Below, piece after piece: positions 23,063-36,700 of a DNA stretch of 64,000 nt. Positions within the stretch are counted from its first letter, which is position 1. Every line of letters begins with the position of its first letter. This DNA is from Echinometra lucunter (taxonomy: Eukaryota; Echinodermata; Echinoidea; Camarodonta; Echinometridae). The DNA lies in assembly GCA_029962745.1 (NCBI GenBank), contig CM057154.1, positions 32,033,134-32,097,133 of the forward strand, given 5' to 3'. The notes beneath the pieces were generated by a model. The model was not told where the DNA came from, searched no databases, and saw only the letters and a list, made by a program, of their open reading frames with translations. A program made the position numbers and the translations under genes.

Positions 23063-26000
23063 TAATAATAATAATAATAATAATAATTAGAAGAAGAAGA
23101 AGAAGAAGAAGAAGAAGAAGAAGAAGAAGAAGAAGAAGAAGAAAGATTGATTTATAAAGGGCATTACAAATAAAAGAGTTTCTCTGTATGCACTTTACAA
23201 AGTAAGAATAAGCAAAGCCAAAAACAAGTTTGAATTACATTTATATTTATTAATTGCTAATGTAAACTTCTAATCTATTCCTTTGTACTTGTATTGCTTT
23301 GTTTTCCTATTTATATTTTTACCATTCTTTCATCGTTTTAAATTGTATTTTAATTGTATTATGTCATACAGGGCTCTCTTGCAAAGCAGTTTTTATATAA
23401 TGAAGAGATTACCCTGTGTAAAGAAAACAATAAAAAATAAATAAATAGATGAATAAATGAATTATTAAATGATAAATAAAAGAATAAATGAATAAACTAA
23501 TCAAAGATAGTGGCAAGTTAGAATTAGTTTTTAGTTACATGTATTTCCAGGATTCTTGCATACAGATCAAAATTTAATGTTCCCATGGCTCTTCTTTCCG
23601 TATAAACCGCCCCTCTGGTATGAAGTTAAGTATATAGATATGTGATGTCACAATCAATAAAGCTTGTTTTCTGAAATAGCGGGCCTCATTGATCAGTGTA
23701 TTCTACAGAGTAACGTAAGAGCATTCTGATGTCATATCCCATTTGGCTTCCTTTCTCTCTCCATTACCAATTTTTCTTGTAAAAAAGATGTCAGGAAATG
23801 CATAGAGAGTATGATAGAGAATAAAAGTGAGTACTTTCAGAAAAGCACATTGAGAGATGGAAAATGGAATGATGGAGGGAGAAAGGTTGAAGAGAAAATG
23901 AAAAGTGGTATAGGAAATTGGCCAGACAGCAGTGGCCGATTTGATTTGTAAGGAGAATTTATATGGATATTGATCACAATGAGTTTTTGACCATCTCTCT
24001 GCTTGCCTTTGCTCTTGCCTGACCCTGTGTTTATTTTTTTTTGGGGGGGGGGAGGATATATGTAGGTTGCCAGCAGCCTAGATGATTGTGTAGGTTTGCT
24101 AAATTCAGTGTTTTTTTTATCATTTACATTGAACTCAACTGAAAGGTGCATTACTTTTGGCAAGATACAGTATGAATCTACATTTGCCACTCTCCACCCA
24201 GGTGTTAAATCTGTACCCGGTATGATGCGAAAGTCATTGTGGTTTGTTAAGCATTGGGGGCATCTGCAAAAGATGCCTGGCTGGAATAATCCCCTGGGAG
24301 TGGAGAAGGTGTATGCATTGTGTGCGGGCAAGCCTGAATCCGATGACTGGGGTAATTGTATTTCTGTAAAGCGCTTTATGGAGACATTGGAGATGTATGA
24401 AGTGCTATATAAATCCAGAATGTTATTATTAGTATTATTACTTATTATCTTTTTGACTATGAACTTTTACGTTTACACCAATATTGGGCATTTATAGATG
24501 GATGTATATGTCCATCAAATTGAACCTGTCTTCAACTCAGTGAACTTAGATTCCTGTAGCTCTCCCTGCCAGGAATACAGAGTGACACACAAACCTGACC
24601 TTGCATTTTAGTGATTGCAATGCATGATGAGGTTAGCATGCAGACGACCTTTCCAAGGCAGTTCCTTCCTCTAGTCTTATTTCTTCCTGACACTTTCTTA
24701 CTGCTCCAAATACAGTTTATAAACAGTCCGAACTCATATTTTAATGCTTTTTAACGTCTTTCTTTAGTGATTGAATAATACACATATACACATCCATTTA
24801 TTATCAACAACAAAACAGGTAGGGACCTATAAGAGTACATATAACTAGGATAGGAAATAGTGTGTGCATTTCTACAAATCTCAAAACAGAGCATTGAAAT
24901 ATCACTTACACTGAAAAAACTCTGTGTAAAATTATAACAGAAACGGGGTAAAATTCACCAGACCTCCGTGTTCCCGGGGGAGCAACACCAATGGTGTTAA
25001 ATTTACCCCGTTTCTTGGTGATTTGAAATTCACCAGTCAGCCGTGTAAAGTTTACAAGGGATTCCTGGTAAAATAATTACCCGTTTCCTGGTGATTTCAC
25101 ATTCACCAGGAAGACATGTAAAGTTTACTCCATACAGATTTATGCAAATTATGCAAATTGTTCAAGGTTGCTGTTTGGGCAACCAAGGTGAAAATGTTCA
25201 TAAACTACATAGGAACCTAAATCAATGAAATCAATGAAACTGAGCCTGTTGGCTGTTGAAACATCATCAAAGTATTATCTCTTGCCTTCCTCCCTCATTT
25301 ACCATGGATGACGAAGTTAAGGAGAAACTAACAGAATGGATTGGAGACGTTAGAAACTTTTAGGGGTAAGTCCTGGAAATTCATCACCGTCGGCTGGGGC
25401 TTGAACTTTGAAGTTGAGCGGTAAGCCTAAGCCTGTACAGGCTGTAGTGCAGTGTCAATTATGCTGACACTGCTCTGCAGCCGGTACAGGCATTGGCTTA
25501 CCGCTCAACTTCAAAGTTCAAGCCCCAGCCGACAGTGATAAATTTCCAGGACTTACCAAAGTTTCTAACAACGTCTCCAATCCCCATTCTGTTTCTCCTT
25601 AACTTCGTCATCCATGGTAAATGAAGGAGGAAGGCAAGAGACAATACTTTGATGATGTTTCAACAGCCAACAGCTAGGCTCAGTCCTACACCACTGCACT
25701 GTTATAATTAAACACACGCAGCATGCACATACCACGCGTATAATACATGCACGTTATGCAGAACGCGAAATTCAACTATTTGCACACGCTACCCCCACGC
25801 CATGCAAAAACTAAAGTGCGCAATTTAAGCAATGCTCATTGGACAAAATTTCCTGAGTGCGCTCGCACCAATGTGTGTTTACCAGGGAAGTGTGTAAAAC
25901 AAATGGTTTCACAAGTCATGTTGTATACAATTCGGCTTTCGCAAGCGAGATCACCACATTCTTGGTAATCTGACGAAATTTTACACGGAAATAAAATTAC

Positions 26001-29000
26001 ACAGAAAAAATTTTACCAAGAGTTTTTTGAGTGTACATGTATGCCGTATTCCCGGGATACTTCATACTAATTTGTGTAATTTCATTTCAAATATCCAAGG
26101 GGGGGGGGGAGGGGTGAGACAGGCAGCTGCTATACAGTAGGAGTATTTGATTACAAAATTGCCTTTTCTTTATTCCATCTTAAATTCAATCTCTTGAAAC
26201 CATTATTCAGTTTTAGGATTTCAATATTCAATTCATTATGCTTTTATTGTTATTCATTCTTGTAGAGTAATTCCAAGTTGTTGTTTTTCTATCGATCTTT
26301 AATTCATGACTTGCTCCTTATCTTTCAGATCCCTCAACATGGACCAAGAAGAGAAGGATAGATTACAGAGAGAAGAGAAGGACAGTGCATTAACAGGGCA
26401 GCCACCGGGCAATCAACAACAAGCAGAAAATGGTAAACAAATCAAACACCAAACCACAACAAAAGAATTTAATGGGACATGAGTTCAGTGTTAATGATTG
26501 TTTGGCTTGCAGCAGATCCAACGGTGGTGTATGAAAATGAAAGTCATTTTTAGGGTTTATTTTTATTATCCTTTTTGTTACTGCTTCTCAAAAGGCTGCA
26601 GAATATTCTGAATTTCTAGAGAGATTAAAATTATAAATTTCTTAGATTAGAAATCAATCTAATACCCCTTTCAAACAGAGCACATTTTCAACACCTGGGG
26701 ACACCCTTGAAAGTCTCTGTTTGAAAGGACAGCACAGTTGAACTACCAGGGAAACACAGATTAAATTTAAAATTAAAAATTAAAAAGTTACCCTCAAAAT
26801 GTCCAGATTAAACAACGCTAGTTCAGCAGTGAACTCCCGGGTTACACCCAGTGACAGTCTGTTTGAAAGGTCATCGCGGTGAAACATGGATAGAAATCCT
26901 GATTGAAAGGTCAAAGGTCATGGTAGCTTGCGCCATGAGCTGCATGTAAACATTTCTGCATCTGATTCGTTGCACGCAGAAATGATTGTGCGATGTTGTA
27001 TCAGCCCAGCTTCACGTGAGGTCGGTTCAGGCATTGCCGATCCTGTATGAAAGGACATTGAAAAAAAATCACAGGGAGTTTCACCGGGAGATTCACAGTT
27101 GGACAGTCATGAAAGTCTGTTTGAAAGAGGCATACATTGATAGTAATGAGAGACAACTCAAAAATTAGATTTTAAAAGAAATTGTAATGAACAAGATTGA
27201 TTTCTAAATCTGTTATATTAAGATTGTTAATCAAATTTTGGAGTGGTCCCTGATTCAAGTCTAAGAAATTTAGTGTATATTTACATCATTGTTCATCTGA
27301 TCAGTATGGCTTGAAAATAGATGATGATTGCACTATTGATAAAGCATTTTAGGCCATATAAAAATAAATCCTAGTTTCTCGTTCCCTCCTCCTCACTTTT
27401 TTTGGTGAGCCTCAAAATTTTTGTTATTTGTAATTTTTTTCTGTAATGAAATTAGTTTTAATCTGAGTACATCTAGACAATGAGGTTACAAAAAAACATG
27501 AACACCATCCATTTTCACCTTGTTTTGAGCCTCTTTACTGCTTATATCAATGAAATATCAAAAAGGAATATATAAAAAAAAAAAGATTGTATTAAAATTA
27601 TCCAAATAGCATTTCATATATAAAAAAGAATATCAAATGTCAAATACATGGAACCCCCTCCTCCTCAGATTGAAAATATCTGGACGAGAAAATGGGAATC
27701 AATTTTACTTGGTATTATGATTTGTAAAAAATAAATATCTCGAATATGCTTCTGAATAATATTTTGTAAATCAAAATGCTAAATGTTATTTGATGTGAAT
27801 TTCATAAGATATCATCAGTAGTTTCCAATACCAATTGAAACAAGATCGTAAGAGCATGTATGAAATTTGATGTAAGAGAACAAAGATTAGACAAGCTGTC
27901 AAATTTGTGATCGAAATCAACAAAGCCTGGCTGGCCTTTGTCAATGTATAAGCTAACGAAACTACTGTACATATACAGAAGAGGAAATTCAAAAATGCTA
28001 CTGTTTTGATATCACTACTTTTTATCTGACCCTGCATACAAAGCTGTAAAGGGGGCAGATCCTGAAAGTAGATGTTTAATCGGGAAAATCACTTCTGTTG
28101 TATCAAGTATGTGATGTGAAGTTTTTAATGCAGTAGGAAACATATGGTTAATATTAAAAAGTGGTCTCCCAATAGATAATTGTAGCCTCAAAGTGAAGAA
28201 ACACAAACAGTCCAACATATGTAGTAAAAACTAACTCTCAGTGTACATGTACAAGACTGGGCATTTGTGAAGTGGTTCAGTTTTAAAGAGATCCATCTTA
28301 CTGTAGTTGTTTAGCTGTAATTAATGGAAAAGGATTAGAACATAGATTCAAAGTTTTGGTGGCATTATATATTTTTAGTATTCTTTATCATGTATATTAT
28401 TTAATTAAAAAAAAACCCACACATGTTATGCAAGTATATTTTTCCTTTTCCCTTCTGGTTGGGGGTAAGAGTTGCATTGCCATCTTCTTTCATAATCCAC
28501 CTGTGTAGTTGCAAAGTTTGTAAACTATTTTCCCCAAATATTTTTCAAGATTGTCTTCTCTTACATGTGTATCTTTTACATGCTGCTATAGTAGGCCTAC
28601 ACTATATAAAAGTTCAGTAGGTTAACAGGATTGTCCAGACTAGTTGAGAATCCATTCACCTTGCTCTGGTGATGTTCATGGTTGTCATAATGTAGCTTTT
28701 ACCAACACCAACCCCAACACCAACATCAACACCCAAAGTAACAAAAGCAATTTTTTTTACAAAGTCATGGGCATTGTTTTGTCATCTTGAATTCATTGCT
28801 TTCCTATTCTTTAGTGAAATATATTTTAACATCACTTTCTGAGAGTTTTCCTTGGAGACCTATCCCTGGGGTTACATGTTGTCAACATAGCAAAAGCTGT
28901 GCAAATATGTGCACATTGCACAAGATGTGTCTATGAATTGATTTTGCTTTTCTCTATTTCCTTTTCATTCCTTTGGAAATTTTACAAGTGGTCTAGTTGA

Positions 29001-32000
29001 AGAAAAAACCGCCCAACATGCCTTGATTTACTGCATGTAGGTCTAGGGTTAAGATTGACAAGTACTTGTGAAGATATATTGTCTGAGAGCTTCTAAAACA
29101 GGATGTGAACCTATAAACATTAGATTCAGTGTCACATTTCATCTTTTTCTCTCCAGCTCATATGAGCTTTGTTATGGAAAACCTTAAAGGGGGTACCCAA
29201 TGCTGAAACGATGTTAGTTCATTTAAAAGAGCATGATTTCATTAGCAGAAAATCATGTGTCTAAAGTTTTTTAAAAAGTCCTGTTGCCAAGGAAACCCCC
29301 AAATGTGGTAAGATTTCAGGATATTTTTGACCCTCCAGCTGTGACCCAGTTTCAACTGGGTACCCACTTTGACGTCAAAATGACGTCAAAGTGGGCACCT
29401 TGTCGCGCACTTCTAGCAAAATGGGCGCAAGGTATAATACATATTGTACAGTCTAGCGCGTAGCACAACTGCAATGCGCGAAGCTGGGTACCCACTTTTA
29501 CATCATACCTCATACTCAATTTTTTTTTGGTCAGCTCATAACTTTTCATGAGAAAATTAACCAAAATGCATTGATTTTGATTGAAAATCATCATATTTTT
29601 AATGTCATTCTTCTTAGAATTCTATTCTCGATCATATATCAAAATTTTTGTTTACCATTGTGTAATCACTTTAAGGAATTATCATCTTAATAGTTAAAAT
29701 TTGATATCTGGGTTAAGTGCATATATTCCTCCATACTTCATTATATCAGACCCCATACAGCACTATCACTTTTTTCCCCATGGTCTATGGTATTTCATCA
29801 TGGTACTACCTGAAGGGATTATCATCACAATGTATAAAAATTGTTCTTCTGTATTTGTTTTCTCCCCACTTTTGGGTATTTATATAAAAAAACCAGCAGG
29901 AGATATTAAAAGATGAGATTATTAACCTGTTTAGCACGATTTGATTTCAGTATAACATACATTTTTCTGTAAACTCTAGCCTACATGTAAGTTATCTTGG
30001 GCCTTGTATTTGATGGACTGATAGTAAGTTCCTGTATAGTGCTCATGTCTGACACAGTTGACACTCTAGGGGCTCCATACAATGTAGTTATTACTCTGGT
30101 GATATTAGTTACCACAGGGATATTTAGGAATTGATCACCTGTATCTGTTTTCTCTACACAGTTCACAGTATAGATGCAACTCAAGCCATGTTCCTGCCTA
30201 TAGGGGCTTCCATCTCCCTTCTCGTTATGTTCTTCTTCTTCGATTCCATGCAGATGGTCTTTGCAGTCTGCACAGCAGGTAGGTTCATACTTCAAATGTG
30301 GAATTGTTTAAAGAGAAGCTGGAGTTCTTGGAAAGGTGTAGAATAATTTTGTGAGCTAGCTGATTATTTTTTTGTCAGTTTGCAAGAATACCATATCCCT
30401 TGTTAATCCTAGTTAATATTTGTTTTATGTACCGCATCCCACTTAATTTATGCTGAATTAAGGCATTAAAAATGAAGTCGTCGTGCTACCGGTCAGAGAA
30501 ATTAAAGGAAATGTGCAAATATGTAGATACGCGCGCAAGATACACTTGCGCGCAAGATACACTTGCGCGCATCTTACCCAGCCTACTTCTCTAGAGCTGG
30601 CGCATAACAAACCATGTACTTATGTATTGTACATGGAAGTAGAACTATATGCCAAGTCAATAGTTTTTTTGCTATATGCCCTGCAGTCAGCTAGCGGTTT
30701 CCATGACTGCCCCTTTGACCAATCAGAGGCCTAGAATCTTAGAATAAGGTATATGATATGAGCTATCTCCGTGACCCAGCCAAATTAGGGACATGCAAGC
30801 AACAAATAAGCATGCAATGAAATGCACATTTTACAGTGCATAAACAAATGACCTGGATTAGATAACCTGTGTATCCCAGTAAAAGGCCTACTTGTCACTC
30901 ACTCAGGAATCCCCATGCATCTTTTTAAAAGCAATTACAACCCAGTATGTTCAGGTTTTGCATGTATTCTGATTGGCAAGTTGTATTCAGCTTGACAAAA
31001 TGTTATGCTGCTCGTTTTCATTTCTTGCAACATAGAGATGTCTCCAGTCATGAAGACAGTTTATATAGCTTTCAGTATAAATATATCTCTGTGGACAGAA
31101 AAATATGATTAAATTAAGTCTATTTACGCAGCTAAAGTTCATCCAGCAAAACCAATACGATATGACAGAGATACAAGAAAGGAAGATAAAATATGAGATG
31201 TCAGGAGAATGCGTACTTTTTCATATTTGCTTTTATTTCTTTATATCCCCTTGAGATTGTAAATCAGTCTTTATTTCCAAAACTGAAACCAAATACAGTA
31301 TACGAGGTAATAGAATCAAGTGGTTGGCTATAATACTGGACAATTTATGGGTATGCTCATCAACAAATGTGAGAATAATACATTTCGTATCTGAACAATG
31401 CAGTGGCTATATTGCTCTTGAAAGGTATACATAGAAAACGTCTTGATGAAAGAACTGAAACCAAATACATGTACAGTATACGAGGTGATAGAATCAAGTG
31501 GTTGACTATAATACTGGACAATTTATGGGTATGCTCATCAACAAATGTGAGAATAATACATTTCGTATATGAACATTACACTTAGTGGCTTATTGTTCTT
31601 GAAAGGTACGTATGTAGTCTTTTGATAACAGTTTCATTACACACATAGGATTTTTTATTACTTGATGAAGTTGGAAAATAAACAAAGGTTTGTTATTCAT
31701 ATTGGATAAGAATAGAAATAAAGATATTGATATCTGTGGTGAAATACCATAAACTTGTATAGTGATATACCAGTAATTAGTTTGGGGATTAAAGATAAAG
31801 ATAAAGAATAAGGCATAGAACAATAATTCTCCCTGTAATTTTCATGGTCAATTTTATTGGGTAATAATTTTGCATAAAACTTGTAGTGATTGTCACATCA
31901 CCATGCAGGAAACAATTTTGATCAGTATTACCAAATGTTGTTACAGCCTTCTTTTCTTAAGAAGTAGCCTTTTCATACTTTAACCCATTTGTGACAGAGG

Positions 32001-33689
32001 TCCACATTTTGTGGTTTGGCCTAATATCTTTTGATGCAAAGCCCTAAAAATCATACCAAATACATGAGCAGAAAGAGCAAAAAATTCTACACAAACTGTG
32101 CCCATTTTGGTTGCGTCAATATTCGTTGTTTGATGCTGAAATTTTTTTAAAGGAAAATAAGCATTAAAATCCTTAAATTGGCAATGTGATAGAAAGTTTA
32201 AAATCACCGTTTTCCCCTCCAAATTGGCAACTTTTTGACTTCTCATCATAATTTCTGTCAATTTATATTCATTTCAGATACATGACGTTTTATAAGAAAA
32301 GTGTAGCAATAGAATAAAAATGTTGGTGTTGCCAATTTGAAGAATAAAAGCTGATCAAATTAGGCTTTAAATAATTCCTGTCACGAATGGGTTAAGAAAG
32401 GTAGAGGAAGCTACAAGTGAAAAATGATAGATAGTTTTTATTTTTATAAGACTCCAGCATGAAAATGTGTGATTTGTATTTTTTGTAATGTTGAGCTGTT
32501 ATTGTTGGAGGCACAGATTTAAATCAAATCATCTCCATTAGTGCAAGTGAAACATCAGTCTTCTTTCCCAACCAAAACAACATTCTAATAATCCCCAGTT
32601 TCTGCTTTCCAGGACATCTAATTCAAGACCTAAATCTTCTGAAAAGTAACTTCTGTTTCCAAACCCACTTATCGCATCATGCCAGGCTTTACTGGATTCT
32701 CAAACAGAAAAATTGGGTTAAATACCCGACTCGGTAAGTGGATACTGCGACATAAACCGAGAGTCGGCCTGAAAGCATGTGACACTTGCATAATTTGCCC
32801 AGTCCGTCACCTCTACACAGCTGCTCAATCAAGCACCAGATTGAGTTTCTCTCATCCCGATCCCAGCTTGTGTGGCACTCTGAAAGGCATTGAAGGACGG
32901 GCAGGGAAAGGAAAGGGGGGGGGGAGGGGAGGAAATTTGCCTTGGCCCTGATATATTTCTTTGCATGAAAATATATACACCTATGGTGATTGGTACAGAA
33001 GAAGAGGACCTCATTGGTGTCCTTCCTGAACTATATATTAGTACAGTTATCGTCATGAACTCGAATATCTGGCTCCTTTTGAAGCAAGGTGTGGATACGC
33101 TACTGCATTTTTTTTTTTTTTTGTTGAGAGAGTGAGAGAGGAAAATGTTCTGAACATTGCTTTTCACATCTGCTTGTCAAAGCGTTGCTTCAAGGGTTGT
33201 TCAGATTCTAGAGTGACTAGTATGTTATGGTTAAGGACAGTGAAGTGTAGTAGTACGGCTACACTTACATGTATGTACTGGTACCATGTTTTGCTTCTCT
33301 CATTTCAAAAGAAAAGTAGTGTGTTCCGTGTTTGAACGTGGGGATGTTTTACCGTATGGTCACGATCATATTGGTCATGTACATTGTAGAATGGAGCAAA
33401 ATGCATGCTTGTGTGACTGTACAGCACCATAACTGGATGTTTAATTCTGATTTAAATGATATGAGCAAACACTCTTCTGGCTCTTAGAAGGTGTTGTCAT
33501 CATCACTATCATCATCATCACCATCATCACCATCATCACCATTATCACCATCATCGTCATTGTCATCACTATCATCATTGTTATCTTTGCCATCATCTTC
33601 ATCATCACTGTCATCGTCAACATCATCAACATCACCATCATCATCACTATCATCGTCATCATTTCCATCATCTTTATCGTCGTCTTTAG

Positions 33690-33728
<39 letters not shown>

Positions 33729-36700
33729 TATAATCATTGCAATTATCATATAGAGCTTTGTATAGTCTGAAAGTAGAATCCCTTACTGAGTTGATCATTG
33801 CGGATGCCAAACTCAGCATGGTGTCTTCCTATAAACAGTCCACTCTGGATATGATCAGTCACATGTTCATGTAAAACCATCAACATTTCAATTTGAGTTG
33901 ATTTGCTAGACCGATTGAATGTGACACATTTCGGCCATGTTTATTTGTGGCAACATTGGGGTGTCAGAACATAGTACAGCTGCCACTTCATGAATGTTTA
34001 GCAATACATCATGCATTGTTCAGACTCTGTCTCACTAATGTGTATAACACTGCTGATTGTTTAAGAATCATTGTAGTAAAATATCAGATTAAGTGATCAG
34101 TTAGATATTTACCGACTCAGCTTATGTCAATAATGATGTTTTATAGTTTTTACCAAAAACTACTCATTGTGTGCAAGAGCCAAGTTTATTGTGTTATTGT
34201 ATTGTATTTTGACTGACCTTTGAGAAATTATGCAAAAAGTCATAGAATTTAAAATTTGATGGAAACTAATTTCCTATCTTCCTTAGATAGCAGTAATATT
34301 ACTTTTTAGTGAATATTTCCCATTTTTAAAGAAAACCAGGAACATTCGATGTGGATGTGAATTTGAATTTTTTAAATGGTTATGGGGAATCTCAAAAGTG
34401 AAAAGGGGTTCCTAATAAGAAGTATGTTTTTTATTGTTTTGTTGTTGGTGTTGTTCATCGAATGGTTTTGTTTGTACTCTAAACGAATTCTGGAGATAAT
34501 TTTCACCTTTTTAATAGTCTTTCGCTTCCTTTTTTTTTAATATGGGCAGACAAATCAACACACCAAATATGTCCACTGCATAGTAAGCATGAGTGTCACC
34601 AAGGATTAAAACCATGTCAGCTTGATTGAGTTACCAAAGTAGCATGCTCTTATTTCCATCCCTTGACTGGTTCATCAGTAAGAGGTATTCTGGAACAGAT
34701 CATCTAATAAAAAAAAAGGCCTTGATCAATATAGCACATGGCTGACGGATACGGATCTAAGTACAACTCCACAGACCTGCCTAGATACATGTATCTCATG
34801 ATCTTACATACCAATATATGGCATTCCTAGGATACTTTTTCATATAGTATCATTCATGAATATTCCATGCTACATCTATGAGAAAGCATCTATTTTATAT
34901 CCCTGTAGAATTTTATCTCCATACATGAAGTTTACACATTATTGTCAAAGTTTGTTAAGTTTTACTACAAAATATTACAGTTACATGTAATCCTTCATGC
35001 CGGGGTAGACTTATATTGATGAAAAGACATTGTTATCACTGCTGTCATTACTTATTTCTGTTAATTTTATTATACACTGTATTGATAATTTTATGTTTAT
35101 GATTGATTGAAAATAGTGAATAAAGTGAACTGAACTGAACTGAACTGAACTGAACATGTATACACTAAAATTCATGTACAGTATAACATGTATAAGGCCA
35201 AAAAAAAAATTGTTATGTTGCCCTCACATGCACAAAATTTGAAAATTGGGTCGTCAGTCGATTTTTTTTTTTGTACTACCCCACGCGAGCAAGGCGTGAG
35301 CCAACACTCATGTGTAATATGTGCAGTTGTGTGACGTGAGAGAGTTGAGTTTTCCGATATTTTTTATGAGTTTCTAATGGGGAAAACGCGGGCAGAACGC
35401 AGTCAAAAAGCATATAAAAGTGTTTTTTAAACCATTGAATACAAAGTTTAGCAAATTCTTCGCCTAAATCTGAGATTTTCTCACGAAAACGGTGCGTTTG
35501 TAATATTTGGGTCTGCTAAAAAAAAACAAAAAAAAAACAGACCCTGTTTTTTTGCATTTTACAGTCGGTCGATTGAGGGCAACATAACAATTTTTTTTTT
35601 TGCTTAATTCATATACAAGATTTGCAGTTTGCTGCTTTGTCATAAAAAGTCCTCAGATGAGCATTTAAAGCAATTTGCATTATAGATCAATAAAGCCCAA
35701 TAACACCCGTAATTTGCCATAACCTCCCTCAGGGATAAAAGAACAATCAATATTGCATTAGCATTTCATACTTTGCATTGTTTTTCACCCGTGCATTTAG
35801 CCTGAGGGTGTGTGCAGAATCCGTAGTTTACTGAGTAGTTATTTCTGTGCTAACAGTTGACCTGAAAACTAAGTAGGCACTTCCCTTGAAAATACCTAGA
35901 GGCAGAAGCAATTAGAAGATGTATGGTAGGATGAAAAAAACACAAATGAAAAGAAAAGGAAGATGAAAGCATAGAGTGGTAACATGAAAGATTCATGGGT
36001 CTATTCTTCTCTTTTAATTCTGTTTTTGAAGTACTTAAAGGATGTTTGACCTTTGCTTTATGACTTGTTCGTCCATTAATGTTTGGTTGGTGGACTTGCC
36101 CATTCTTCACTTTATCATATAGGCCACAAAATCAAAACTAAAGAAAATACCCTCTTTTTTTTTTAGTGTGTCCACGGCAAAGAAGCCATTTACTATAAAA
36201 TGCATTCTTCTTGTGTTGCAAATCTCATGAAGGTTAGTACAGTTTGTCTACATGATCAGCTATCCAGTGTTATCCTAATTTACATCCCTGCCCAAGATCT
36301 GAATTACTTTTCATGATGTCACCTGTCATTCACATACTAAGAAAAAGCCTTCACATGAGCTAAGGTTAATATGTTACAACTTCTGAAGAAGCATCAAAGG
36401 ATTCTGATCCCTGACCCCTACCCACCCCCTTCCCCCCCCCAAAAAAAAAATATAGAGAGAAAAATAGACAGACAGACAGACAAACAGATAGACAGACAGA
36501 CAGAGATTAATAGGGGCTGCCTATATTAAAAAGAAATAAGAGGGCTTTAAACCCTGTAGATGTTCTACTTCTTAACCAGTCTAAAGGATTCCAACTGTGC
36601 TAATTGGCTTGTTGTCAGCCAGCCTCCTCTCTTCAAATCACATCAACTTCTTGAGCTAAGGCAGAATGAAAGCATCATTACAGGGGCCCGTAACACAAAG

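Larger units (their letters stand above)
19302..26328 (+). other. SPPL3 intron 2 (7027 bp)
   Basis: Holds the 19.5-20.2 kb inverted element, two LINE 3' tails, a MITE at 21778, the large AAT/GAA microsatellite, a LINE tail near 23.4 kb, a SINE-like repeat near 24.3 kb and the foldback element at 24907-26035. A short block at 19351-19450 shares TCTGATTGGTCAAAT and AGG-type flanks with 62140-62240 and, inverted, with 30700-30745. Confidence 0.7.
26433..30161 (+). other. SPPL3 intron 3 (3729 bp)
   Basis: Holds the nested MITE pair at 26.63-27.28 kb and the inverted family A copy at 29184. The stretch 27.28-29.18 kb is AT-rich with no recognised feature. A short CCAACACCAAC-type run lies near 28702-28735. 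Confidence 0.7.

Noticed and set aside
23837..24497. Overlapping frames of 164 and 133 codons on opposite strands
   Set aside because: They overlap a SINE-like repeat ending in a TTATTA run and contain no recognisable domain.
33484..33735. Acidic-tract protein on the minus strand
   Set aside because: A run of Asp codons from GAT repeats only; flanks carry no coding signal.
33441..33819. Poly-Met, poly-Asp and poly-Ser frames
   Set aside because: All three come from one ATC trinucleotide array read in different frames.
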